The notes under the pieces are model-generated. The model did not search any database, had not been told where the DNA came from, and saw only the letters and a program-made list of their open reading frames with translations. DNA of 64,000 nt, taken from NCBI GenBank assembly GCA_009784725.1, contig WQXS01000004.1:62001-126000 (forward strand), read 5' to 3'. The stretch's first letter is position 1, and each line of letters starts with the position of its first letter. The position numbers and the translations under genes are program-made. Below, piece after piece: positions 45,989-55,161 of the stretch. Source of the stretch: Oscillospiraceae bacterium. Its GTDB lineage: Bacteria > Bacillota > Clostridia > Oscillospirales > Oscillospiraceae.

Positions 45989-46705
45989 ATGAATGATACG
46001 TTATTTTCTATAATTGAAAGTGGAGCAAGAGAGCTTGAGATTAATTTACCGCCAAATGCAAAGGCGGTATTTGAGGCGTATTACGATTTTCTTATAGAAT
46101 ATAAGCAAATCGTCAACTTAACTGCAATAAGCGGTGCTCAAGAAGTTGCACGCCTGCATTTCCTTGATTCTCTTGCTTTATTAAAAACAGTTAATTTCAC
46201 TAATATGAGTGTAATAGACGTAGGGACCGGAGCGGGCTTCCCCGGTTTACCTCTCAAAATCACAAATCCCTCAATTAATTTAACCCTGCTTGATGCAACC
46301 GGTAAACGGGTGATATTTTTATCCGAGCTATGTAAATTACTTGAAGTAAATGCAAAATGTATTAACGCAAGAGCAGAGGAAGCAGCACATCTGCCGGAAT
46401 TTCGTGAGCAGTATGATATTGTAGTTTCCCGTGCAGTTGCAAGGTTAAATACCCTTAGTGAATTATGTTTGCCGTTTGCAAAACTCGGAGGAGCATTTAT
46501 AGCAATGAAAAGCATTGATTCCGACGAAGAGGTTGATGAGGCGAAAAACGCAATAGCTGCCTTAGGAGCAAAAATAACAGCCAATTATGACTATATAATT
46601 CCCGGAACAGATATTACCCACAGAGCTGTAATCGTATCAAAAATATCCGAAACACCCGAAAACTACCCCCGCAGATTTGCAAAAATCCAAAAAGCACCGC
46701 TTTAA
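45989..46705 (+). CDS. rsmG: 16S rRNA (guanine527-N7)-methyltransferase RsmG
   Basis: SAM-dependent methylation of G527 in the 16S 530 loop. The 238-residue protein has VNLTAI, HFLDSL and the SAM-binding VIDVGTGAGFPGLPL, then SRAVARL, all diagnostic of RsmG (GidB). Loss of this enzyme gives low-level streptomycin resistance in other bacteria. It is near parAB in Bacillus but here is 11 kb away and transcribed alone. Confidence 0.97.
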   Translation: MNDTLFSIIESGARELEINLPPNAKAVFEAYYDFLIEYKQIVNLTAISGAQEVARLHFLDSLALLKTVNFTNMSVIDVGTGAGFPGLPLKITNPSINLTLLDATGKRVIFLSELCKLLEVNAKCINARAEEAAHLPEFREQYDIVVSRAVARLNTLSELCLPFAKLGGAFIAMKSIDSDEEVDEAKNAIAALGAKITANYDYIIPGTDITHRAVIVSKISETPENYPRRFAKIQKAPL

Positions 46706-46749
46706 TAAATAGAATGGGTTGAGTCTACAGAAGAACGGGAGAGTATAAA

Positions 46750-47211
46750 ATGAAAATTAAAATGAGACCTTATGACATTGTCTTGAATATCCTTTGTATA
46801 ATACTGCTAATCGGAATTGTAATCTATCTAATTGTAAGATGGGGCAGTATTCCCGAGCAAGTACCCGGGCATTTTAATTTAAGCGGCGACGTAACCAGAT
46901 GGGACAGCAAGGAGACATTAATAGTTTTACCCATTATTGCCTGGATTATTTTTATAGGATTTTCAATTTTAGAACAATTTCCGCAAATTTGGAATACAGG
47001 AGTCCGCATTACACAGGAAAATATGTATCATGTATTCAGTATTCTTAAAACTCTGCTGAGTACCATTAAATTGCTGATAGTTGCAACCTTTGTTTCAATT
47101 ACAGTAATTCAATCTTTAGCACTCGGACTATCATGGTGGGTATTACTGTATCCCATCCTTATTATCGGAACAGTAATATTCAACCTGGTAAGACTGGTAA
47201 AGGCAAGATAA
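46750..47211 (+). CDS. DUF1648 membrane protein
   Basis: A 153-residue integral membrane protein with four predicted membrane segments. The DUF1648 motif (VRWGSIPEQVPGHFNLSGDVTRW) lies between the first two. Related domains occur in SdpI-type immunity proteins. It precedes the ABC-F gene by 38 bp, so the two are probably cotranscribed. Confidence 0.85.
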   Translation: MKIKMRPYDIVLNILCIILLIGIVIYLIVRWGSIPEQVPGHFNLSGDVTRWDSKETLIVLPIIAWIIFIGFSILEQFPQIWNTGVRITQENMYHVFSILKTLLSTIKLLIVATFVSITVIQSLALGLSWWVLLYPILIIGTVIFNLVRLVKAR

Positions 47212-47249
47212 CTCAACCCTTTTCTGACGCGGTAAAGGAGCGTCTTCTT

Positions 47250-48752
47250 ATGTCACTTATAAATGTATCTAACTTGACGTTTTGTTATGACGGGAGTTAT
47301 GACAATATTTTTACCGATGTCTCATTTCAAATTGATACTGATTGGAAACTGGGGTTTTGCGGACGAAACGGCAGAGGAAAGACGACATTTCTAAAACTGC
47401 TTATGGGAGAGTATGAGTACAGCGGAACAATATCGGCAAGTGTTGATTTTGAATATTTCCCGTTTAATGTAAAGGACAGTTCTCAAAATACGAATGCCAT
47501 CCTGCTGGAAATTGCTCCGAACGCAGAGTCATGGCAGATATTAACAGAATTATCGATGCTTGCAATACCTGAGGAAGTGCTTAACCGGGCGTTTTCTACA
47601 TTATCAAACGGTGAACAGACTAAAATCCTGCTCGCCGCATTGTTCCTGCGTCTCAATAGTTTTCTGCTGATAGATGAACCTACAAATCATCTTGACATGG
47701 CAGGGAGAGAAATAGTTTCAAAGTATTTAAACAGTAAACGCGGTTTTATTCTGGTTTCTCACGACCGTGCTTTTCTCGATGACTGTATTGACCACATTTT
47801 ATCAATTAATAAAACAAACATAGAAATCCAAAACGGTAATTTTTCCAGTTGGTATCATAACAAACAAATGCAAGACGGCTTTGAACAAGCAGAAAACGCA
47901 AGACTCAGAAAGGATATAAAACGTCTCGAAACAGCTGCAAGACAAGCGTCCCAGTGGGCGGACAGGGCAGAATCATCAAAGATGGGAAAAGGAGCAGCAG
48001 CTGACAGGAAAAAAGGAAACTACGGTAAAGGGACAAAGGAATATAAAGCGGAAAAATCCCGAAAAATGCAAGCCCGCCGCAAAAATTATGATAATCGTCA
48101 GCAAACGGCAATTGAAGAAAAATCCGGATTGCTTAAAAATGTTGAGGAAGCGGACTCACTAAAAATCCACCCGCTTAAGTATCATGCAAACACCTTGCTA
48201 TACTTGGAAAACATAGCAATTAACTACGGAAATAATGATGTAATAAACAATGTAAGCTTTGCTGTTAATCAAGGTGACCGTCTTGCGTTAACCGGAAAAA
48301 ACGGCTCAGGCAAGAGCAGTATTCTTAAACTGATAAACGGAGAAAATATTCCACATACAGGGCAGATTAATATAGGCAGCAGACTTGTTATATCCTTTGT
48401 TTCACAGGATTCATCATTTTTAACGGGCGACCTGAGTGCATTTGCACAGAATCACGATATAGACGAGTCATTATTTAAAGCAATATTACGTAAACTTGAT
48501 TTTTCCCGTGTTCAATTTGAGAAGGATATGAAAAATTTCAGTGCAGGACAAAGAAAAAAAGTACTGCTCGCACGCAGCTTATGTCAGCAAGCACACATTT
48601 ACATCTGGGATGAACCTTTAAACTACATTGATGTTCTGTCAAGAATGCAAATCGAAGAACTGATAATAAATCATAAACCAACAATGATATTCGTAGAACA
48701 TGACCGTGTTTTCTGCGATAACATCGCCACGAAATCAATATCTTTAAAATAA
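47250..48752 (+). CDS. ABC-F ribosomal protection protein (Lsa/Vga-type)
   Basis: A 500-residue soluble protein with two ABC ATPase domains and no membrane part. The first domain has GRNGRGKTTFLKLL and LSNGEQTKILLA with IDEPTNHLD; the second has GKNGSGKSSILKL, FSAGQRKKVLLA and WDEPLNYID. The last motif and the interdomain region place it with Lsa/Vga-type proteins, which displace lincosamides, pleuromutilins and streptogramin A from ribosomes. ATG 47250 is chosen with AAAGGAG at 47234-47240; the ORF extends upstream, but the extra residues are not ABC-like. Drug specificity cannot be read from sequence. Confidence 0.87.
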   Translation: MSLINVSNLTFCYDGSYDNIFTDVSFQIDTDWKLGFCGRNGRGKTTFLKLLMGEYEYSGTISASVDFEYFPFNVKDSSQNTNAILLEIAPNAESWQILTELSMLAIPEEVLNRAFSTLSNGEQTKILLAALFLRLNSFLLIDEPTNHLDMAGREIVSKYLNSKRGFILVSHDRAFLDDCIDHILSINKTNIEIQNGNFSSWYHNKQMQDGFEQAENARLRKDIKRLETAARQASQWADRAESSKMGKGAAADRKKGNYGKGTKEYKAEKSRKMQARRKNYDNRQQTAIEEKSGLLKNVEEADSLKIHPLKYHANTLLYLENIAINYGNNDVINNVSFAVNQGDRLALTGKNGSGKSSILKLINGENIPHTGQINIGSRLVISFVSQDSSFLTGDLSAFAQNHDIDESLFKAILRKLDFSRVQFEKDMKNFSAGQRKKVLLARSLCQQAHIYIWDEPLNYIDVLSRMQIEELIINHKPTMIFVEHDRVFCDNIATKSISLK

Positions 48753-48792
48753 TAAATATTTGCAGAGCATCATACAAATTGAGGTGAAAAGA

Positions 48793-51132
48793 ATGAATAA
48801 ATTAAGGAAAAAACATATAATAACAATTCTTTTAAGTGTTGTTTTGTTTATTTCTACGTTCATGCTCACAGCCTGCAGAGACAAAGGCGGAAGAAGCAGC
48901 GTAAATGGCGGCATGGGTAACACAGATAATTCAATTATTGAAACATACAGGTATATACCTGAATTTATTGACCTTGAAAATATAAAAGAGATTATTCATA
49001 AAGCAATCGTTCATAACGACCTGATATACTACTGTTATGTGGCAGAGACTGCGGAAGAAATAATGCAGCGAAAAATAGTAATAGAAAGCATGAAACCTGA
49101 CGGCACACAGGTTTCACAGGTTGAAGTTTATCTTCCCTTTCATAATATTGCAATCTCAGCTTTATCTGTAACAGAAGAAAATAACTATGCAATTATATTT
49201 ACAGGAGTTGAAATGACAGATACCGGAGCTGTTACTTCTGTAATATATGCAGAATATGCATATAACGGCATTGGGTTAAATCAACATGATCTTACAAGCA
49301 TCCTTCCTGAGTTTAACGAATCATTCCCGGTTGGAAACGCTTTAATAACGGAAACAGGTGAAATTCTTCTGATGATGTCCGGTGCGGGAAAGATTGATGT
49401 TTATATAATTGATAATCAATTCTCCCTGCATGGCCAAATGGAAGTTAATCATGGTTACTCACTTAGCAAAATGAAGGACGGAAGAGTATTTATCAGTGAT
49501 ACGGCAAGAGAAATAGACTCATCCCGTACAGTCCTGCGTGAGGTTGACTTTGCTGCAGGTGACTGGGGTGAAGCTTATGAAATTGATGTAACGGATATCA
49601 GGGATATGTACACTGCCGGAGCGGCTGACCCGTTCGATTTATACATAGATGATGGTTCCGGGTTATTTGGGTATACATTTGACACCGGAGATAAAACTAT
49701 GATTCTCAACTGGGTAGAAACAAATATTGAAATAAATTTATATGCTTTTTTATTCACATTTAATGAAGAACAGCTGGTATTGCTTATAAATAACAGAGAC
49801 AATGCAAATAACACCTGGCTTGCGGAGAAAGTAATATTAACCCGTACAGAAAGAACGGGCTTAAACGAAGTTGAAATTATTACGATTGTCGTTGATTCCT
49901 TGCATGGTAACGCTATAATGCGTAACCATATTCATAGATTTAATCGTGAAAACCAAAACTATCAAATTGAAGTTATTGAATTTCAAAAGCTATACGACAT
50001 TTGGGACGAAAACAACACCATGACAATGCAACGCTTTATGATAGACCTTATGACAGGAAATGCACCCGACATCATGTATGGTCTCGGTGCTCATTTTGAC
50101 GTTATGATTGAACGGGGTTTGCTAATTGATTTATACCCGTTTATCGATGCTGACCCTGAACTTGACAGGTCAGATTTTTTCCCGAATATTCTAAATGCAC
50201 TGGAATCTTCCGACGGGTCACTTTACGAGATTCCGTATACTTTTTACGTTAATACAATGATAGGCATGCCCGATATGGTTGGTGATATTGAGTCGTGGAC
50301 ATTTGATGAAATGCTTTCGCTGATAAATGAAACAAATAATTCGGATGTACCGTTTATTTTGTTTGAATTTATGACTGCCGAGTGGTTTCTTGATTGGGCA
50401 TTCGGGTATACCGGGCATAAGTTTATTAACTGGGCGGAGAATAAAGCATATCTGGACAGCGATGAGTTTATCAGCCTCCTGGAAGTTGCAAACCGCTTAC
50501 CAAAGGTCCCGCCTCCCTGGGATGAAGAATATCTCTCTCCAATCACACGTATGCTCCGCGGTGAACAATTGTTCGATATTATCAATATATTTGCTGTGGA
50601 TTATTACCAGCTTTATACAGAACTCCTTGGTGATGATATTGTCGCCCTTGGGTTTCCAACTCCGGATGGCGGTGCTCATGTAATTGAAGCAAGTGGATTT
50701 TCGATAAGCGCAAGCAGTAAAAATCAAGATGCCGCATGGAGCTTTATACGCAGCTTTTTAAAGCCGGACATCGACTTGAATGAGTTATCATTAACCGGTT
50801 TTCCGTTACGAACGGACTTATTCGATAAAGCGATTGAAAAAAGAAAAACACCTCTTTACGGACCGGATGAAGATGGCATCGAAGAAGAAAAACCCCATGT
50901 CGGCAGGGGAACCGGCGATGTTTTTGCTTGGCTTTATGCACTAAGCGATGCAGAAGAGAGCGGCTTGCGGGAAATTATTGAAAATGCAAGTATTTTAAGT
51001 CATCAAAACGAAGCAATAGAAAATATGATGAAAGAAGAGCTTCCGGCATTTCTTGCAGGTAACAGGTCGGCTTCCGACACAGCACGGATTTTACAAAACC
51101 GTGTTCAGACATATTTAAGCGAAAGAGACTAA
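48793..51132 (+). CDS. extracellular solute-binding lipoprotein with N-terminal beta-rich domain
   Basis: A 779-residue lipoprotein. The signal peptide ends in the lipobox LTAC. Residues about 45-370 form a beta-rich domain of repeated strands, propeller-like. Residues about 375-770 resemble a family 1 ABC solute-binding protein (NAPDIMYG, YPFIDADPELDRSDF, and SGFSISASSKNQDAAWSFIRSFL near the end). No permease or ATPase genes are next to it. ATG 48793 is chosen for GAGGTGA at 48781-48787. Confidence 0.82.
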   Translation: MNKLRKKHIITILLSVVLFISTFMLTACRDKGGRSSVNGGMGNTDNSIIETYRYIPEFIDLENIKEIIHKAIVHNDLIYYCYVAETAEEIMQRKIVIESMKPDGTQVSQVEVYLPFHNIAISALSVTEENNYAIIFTGVEMTDTGAVTSVIYAEYAYNGIGLNQHDLTSILPEFNESFPVGNALITETGEILLMMSGAGKIDVYIIDNQFSLHGQMEVNHGYSLSKMKDGRVFISDTAREIDSSRTVLREVDFAAGDWGEAYEIDVTDIRDMYTAGAADPFDLYIDDGSGLFGYTFDTGDKTMILNWVETNIEINLYAFLFTFNEEQLVLLINNRDNANNTWLAEKVILTRTERTGLNEVEIITIVVDSLHGNAIMRNHIHRFNRENQNYQIEVIEFQKLYDIWDENNTMTMQRFMIDLMTGNAPDIMYGLGAHFDVMIERGLLIDLYPFIDADPELDRSDFFPNILNALESSDGSLYEIPYTFYVNTMIGMPDMVGDIESWTFDEMLSLINETNNSDVPFILFEFMTAEWFLDWAFGYTGHKFINWAENKAYLDSDEFISLLEVANRLPKVPPPWDEEYLSPITRMLRGEQLFDIINIFAVDYYQLYTELLGDDIVALGFPTPDGGAHVIEASGFSISASSKNQDAAWSFIRSFLKPDIDLNELSLTGFPLRTDLFDKAIEKRKTPLYGPDEDGIEEEKPHVGRGTGDVFAWLYALSDAEESGLREIIENASILSHQNEAIENMMKEELPAFLAGNRSASDTARILQNRVQTYLSERD

Positions 51133-51148
51133 TCACCTTTTGCTACAA

Positions 51149-51811
51149 TTAGCTCCGGGGGCTGTTTTCACAAGATGATATAATCTCTGTGAGGGTGTTT
51201 TCTATATATTTAAAAGGTAAAGTGAAAAAAGCATCCTTTGCTGTTGTGCCCGTCAGCACAGCAGCAAAGTCAACATTAGCATTATTTGCGGTGTTTGCAT
51301 CTATCAGGCTGTCACCTGTAAATAAAACAGTTTCTTTATCAACTCCAAAGAAATCTATTGCCTTAAGCAATCCCTCCGGTGACGGCTTTGGTTCGGTAAC
51401 ATCTTCCAGTCCTATAACAATATCTATTAAATCTGTGATTTTATACTTGCGCAATATTTCTTCAACCCTGTAACGGACTTTTGTTGTAACAATTGCGGTG
51501 TTACAGCCTTTTTGCTTTAAGCGGGTTAAAGTATCAATACTGTCCGGAATTAAAACCGTGCTTGCAGTCATTATATCATCGGCCTTATTCATAAAATATG
51601 CAAAAAACTGCTTTGTTGCACGTTCGTCAGAAACTTTTGTTAATGTGAAAAACATATCGCTTAATGTCATTCCAACAGTCCTTTTAATTGCATCACAACT
51701 CTTTTCCCCTAGCCCAAGCTGTCCGAGAGCATAGTTAACACAAGCAACAATCCCCACTGTCGCATCACAAAGCGTATAATCAAAATCAAAAATAAAAGTT
51801 TTATATTTCAT
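51149..51811 (-). CDS. HAD-superfamily phosphatase
   Basis: A 220-residue hydrolase. Asp9 and Asp11 in FDFDYTLCD are the nucleophile and acid; ATVTTKVRYR-type motif II (IVTTK) and TGDSLIDANTANN (motif IV) complete the site. The helical cap and LIPDSIDTLTRLKQKG match phosphoglycolate phosphatase relatives (Gph type). Substrate unknown. It is convergent with the solute-binding gene. Confidence 0.9.
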   Translation of the reverse strand: MKYKTFIFDFDYTLCDATVGIVACVNYALGQLGLGEKSCDAIKRTVGMTLSDMFFTLTKVSDERATKQFFAYFMNKADDIMTASTVLIPDSIDTLTRLKQKGCNTAIVTTKVRYRVEEILRKYKITDLIDIVIGLEDVTEPKPSPEGLLKAIDFFGVDKETVLFTGDSLIDANTANNANVDFAAVLTGTTAKDAFFTLPFKYIENTLTEIISSCENSPRS

Positions 51812-51963
51812 AACAACCCTTTAGTATAATATCACAAAGACTTTCTATAAACCACAGTGCTTTAATTGGAGGGTAAAATAAATATTCGACATTTTACTTG
51901 ACAAAACGGCTTAATTAAAGAAAGATGGAAATAGTTCAAATCATTAATTATCGGAGGAACACC

Positions 51964-53922
51964 ATGTCACACGAGCATGATATACACACACATGATTCTC
52001 ATGAAGACGATATAAAAGACCACGACCATGGACACGGAGGCTGCGGCTGCAGCGGCGGCAGTTCTTCAACGGACAAAAATCAACTGTTATGGCTTGTTCT
52101 CGGAGGTTTAGCTCTTACGGCGGGATTATTAATTGAGCATTTAAGCGAAGTCCCGTTTTATTATCCGCTGGTTATTTACATCCTTGGCTATCTGATAGCA
52201 GGCGGAGAGGTTGTGCTCAGGGCCTGCAGAAATATATTAAAAGGCAGAGTTTTTGATGAGAGTTTTCTTATAGCTATCGCAACCATTGGTGCTTTCGTAA
52301 TAGGCGAATATGCGGAAGCGGTTGCCGTAATGCTTTTTTATCAGGTTGGGGAATATTTTCAAGATATGGCTGTCGGCAGATCCAAAAAGAACATAGCAAA
52401 ACTAATGGATATTAGACCTGATAGTGCAAATCTTAAACAAAAAGACGGAACAGCATTAACAGTATCTCCTGCTGATGTTAAAATTGGAGATTATATTATT
52501 GTTAAACCCGGCGAAAAAATCCCGCTTGACGGAGTTGTTACTGAAGGTTCGGCAATGCTTGACACCTCTGCTCTTACGGGAGAATCCGTTCCCCGCAGAG
52601 CCTCCGAAGGTGACGCTATATTATCAGGCAGTGTAAATCAAAACGGAGTTTTGACAATAAAAGTCACAGAAACTTATGGTGAGTCCACAGTTTCAAAAAT
52701 TATCAACCTTGTTGAAAATGCTGCAGCAAAAAAAGCACCTACCGAAAAATTCATAACAAAATTCGCAAGATATTATACACCGGTCGTAGTCGGGCTTGCT
52801 GCATTACTTGCTGTTATACCGCCGCTTTTAATGGGCGCTTCATGGTCCGAGTGGATTCACAGGGGATTAATATTCCTTGTTATATCCTGCCCGTGTGCAC
52901 TTGTAATATCAATACCACTGAGCTTCTTTGGCGGAATCAGCGGAGCATCAAGGAAGGGGATTTTAATTAAGGGAGGCAATTACCTCGAAGCATTAAATTA
53001 CCTTGACACTGTTGTATTTGATAAAACCGGAACTCTTACACAAGGTGTTTTTAATGTGACGGAAATACATCCCGCAGCCGGTATTGAAAGCTCAACATTG
53101 CTTGAAACAGCGGCGTTTGCCGAGTCTTATTCAAACCACCCGATTGCATTATCAATATTACGCGAATATAACAAAGAGGTTGATAAAAACGAGTTATCCG
53201 ACTATACGGAAATTGCCGGACATGGTGTGAGTGTAATAATAACCGGAAAAAAAGTACTTGCCGGAAACAGTAGGCTGATGAGAAATAACGGAGTATCATT
53301 TATTGAAGCAGATACTGTCGGCACAACAGTACATGTCGCACAAGACAGCGAATATCTTGGCTATATAATAATCTCTGATGAGGTAAAACCGGACAGCTGT
53401 GATGCAATACGTTTGCTTAAGGAGCTTGGAGTCGGCAAAACTGTAATGCTCACAGGTGACAATACAAAAATTGCAGAAGCAATTGCAAGTGATATAGGAA
53501 TTGATGAAGTTTACAGTGAACTGCTGCCGCAGGAAAAAGTCGAAAAACTTGAACTGCTCGGAAAACAAAAAACCGACAAAGGAAAGCTTGCATTTGTCGG
53601 AGATGGTATTAATGACGCTCCTGCACTCGCACTGTCTGATATAGGCGTTGCAATGGGAGCACTTGGGTCTGACGCAGCAATAGAGGCTGCCGATATCGTG
53701 CTCATGACAGATGAGCCTTCCAAACTCGCACAAGCAGTAAAAGTTGCAAAGTTCACAAAACGGGTGGTCTGGCAAAACATTATTTTCGCCCTTGGCGTTA
53801 AAGCAATATTCCTGTCTCTCGGAGCAGTAGGAATTGCAACTATGTGGGAAGCCGTTTTCGCCGACGTAGGCGTATCCCTGATTGCAATATTCAACGCAAT
53901 GCGAGTTATGAGAGCGAAGTAA
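51964..53922 (+). CDS. heavy-metal translocating P-type ATPase (Zn/Cd/Co type)
   Basis: A 652-residue P1B ATPase that exports divalent metal ions. CPC in ISCPCALVIS is the metal-transport motif, TGES the actuator loop, DKTGTLTQG the phosphorylation site and GDGINDAP the hinge. It has no classical GMxCxxC metal-binding domain; the N-terminus (1-40) is His- and Asp-rich with a CGCSGG stretch. This suggests a Zn/Cd/Co substrate. GGAGG precedes ATG 51964. TTGACA lies at 51898-51903 with a poor -10, as seen in regulated promoters; no ArsR or MerR gene is near. Confidence 0.92.
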   Translation: MSHEHDIHTHDSHEDDIKDHDHGHGGCGCSGGSSSTDKNQLLWLVLGGLALTAGLLIEHLSEVPFYYPLVIYILGYLIAGGEVVLRACRNILKGRVFDESFLIAIATIGAFVIGEYAEAVAVMLFYQVGEYFQDMAVGRSKKNIAKLMDIRPDSANLKQKDGTALTVSPADVKIGDYIIVKPGEKIPLDGVVTEGSAMLDTSALTGESVPRRASEGDAILSGSVNQNGVLTIKVTETYGESTVSKIINLVENAAAKKAPTEKFITKFARYYTPVVVGLAALLAVIPPLLMGASWSEWIHRGLIFLVISCPCALVISIPLSFFGGISGASRKGILIKGGNYLEALNYLDTVVFDKTGTLTQGVFNVTEIHPAAGIESSTLLETAAFAESYSNHPIALSILREYNKEVDKNELSDYTEIAGHGVSVIITGKKVLAGNSRLMRNNGVSFIEADTVGTTVHVAQDSEYLGYIIISDEVKPDSCDAIRLLKELGVGKTVMLTGDNTKIAEAIASDIGIDEVYSELLPQEKVEKLELLGKQKTDKGKLAFVGDGINDAPALALSDIGVAMGALGSDAAIEAADIVLMTDEPSKLAQAVKVAKFTKRVVWQNIIFALGVKAIFLSLGAVGIATMWEAVFADVGVSLIAIFNAMRVMRAK

Positions 53923-53934
53923 TTTAATTCATTG

Positions 53935-55149
53935 TTATACGCTTTCTGTAGTCATTTCCTCTTGCTTTGCAGGTACTCGAATCCGGTTTGATATTAACAG
54001 GTTCAAAATTGCAATTACAAGACCGCCGCAGAAGACGTAGATGTAGCCATAGCCGTATGTTACCCATATGAAGCCTGCAAGCATCGGCATTGACATGGAT
54101 AATATGTGGTCAAGTGAAATGCCGAGTGCAAGGGTTGACGAAACTTCATCAGGGTCGTCCGAGAGCCTTTTTATATATGTTGTCCTTGCCATACCGGCTC
54201 CCGAGAAAAGATTGTCGATTAAATAACAAACCCCTACAACAATGAGTGCAATATTTTCAGGGAAAATTAACCGGGAAAATGCAAACCCGGTACATGCAAC
54301 CAAAATAAGGATTGCTTCAAGCATTAGCACAAAACGTTCACCTTTTTTATCAATAAAACCACCAAGCCAAGGGCGAAAGAAAATATTTACTATTGAAACA
54401 ATGAAAAAGAGAATTGCTAATGTTTCTGCAGGCTGGTTATACACGGTTACCAAAAGTAACGGTACAAGCGTAATGGTGATTTGTTTTCGCATACCGAAAA
54501 TCATACACAGCATATAAAAAAGCTTGAATTTCTTTTTAACTACCAGACGTTTCCTTTTGGGTGCTGTTTGAATCGGTTTCATAAAAAGAAATAAAATACC
54601 TGCAATAACCATTGCAATTGCTCCGGCAGTAAAAGAAACAACAAAAGGAATTTTCAAAAATCTGTAAAGCAGATAAAGTGAACCTGAAGTCAGGATTAAT
54701 GCCGCCATATTGATTGCTTGAATTTCACCAAGCCTGCGGCCGATGTTATCACCTTTTGCAAAGGACATGCTGATAACACCTGCCATTGGCATGTATATAT
54801 GCGTTCCTGTGTTATATATCATTAGTGCTGCAACAACAGGCCAATAACCGGAGGGAATTAACCCAAACACAAAAAGCCCGCAGCCCCCGAGAATATTCGC
54901 AAATGCAGCAGTCCGCACATCACCTAAAAACGCAAGCCCGCCGACTAAAAAGACAACAAGCAGCCCCGGGATTTCACGGGGCATTTCAAGCTGTGTTCTT
55001 TGATCTGCCGTAAAATGCAGGTCTTCAATCAGGCGGTTTGTAATAGATGTATTTTCAACCGCCATTGTGATTCCGAGAAGTGCACTTGCAATCATAAATA
55101 AGAGAAAATCCCCGGATATAACCCATTTCCCAATTCGAACTTCATTCAT
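53935..55149 (-). CDS. MFS transporter
   Basis: A 404-residue major facilitator with about 12 membrane helices. The loop between helices 2 and 3 (FLGDVRTA) has the MFS position but a degenerate G-x-x-x-D-R-x-G-R motif, and GFIDKKGERFV is the equivalent after helix 8. Substrate unknown. It lies 12 bp after serS and likely forms the end of the parA-parB-serS operon, an unusual place for a transporter. Confidence 0.85.
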   Translation of the reverse strand: MNEVRIGKWVISGDFLLFMIASALLGITMAVENTSITNRLIEDLHFTADQRTQLEMPREIPGLLVVFLVGGLAFLGDVRTAAFANILGGCGLFVFGLIPSGYWPVVAALMIYNTGTHIYMPMAGVISMSFAKGDNIGRRLGEIQAINMAALILTSGSLYLLYRFLKIPFVVSFTAGAIAMVIAGILFLFMKPIQTAPKRKRLVVKKKFKLFYMLCMIFGMRKQITITLVPLLLVTVYNQPAETLAILFFIVSIVNIFFRPWLGGFIDKKGERFVLMLEAILILVACTGFAFSRLIFPENIALIVVGVCYLIDNLFSGAGMARTTYIKRLSDDPDEVSSTLALGISLDHILSMSMPMLAGFIWVTYGYGYIYVFCGGLVIAILNLLISNRIRVPAKQEEMTTESV

Positions 55150-55161
55150 AAAACATAAACC

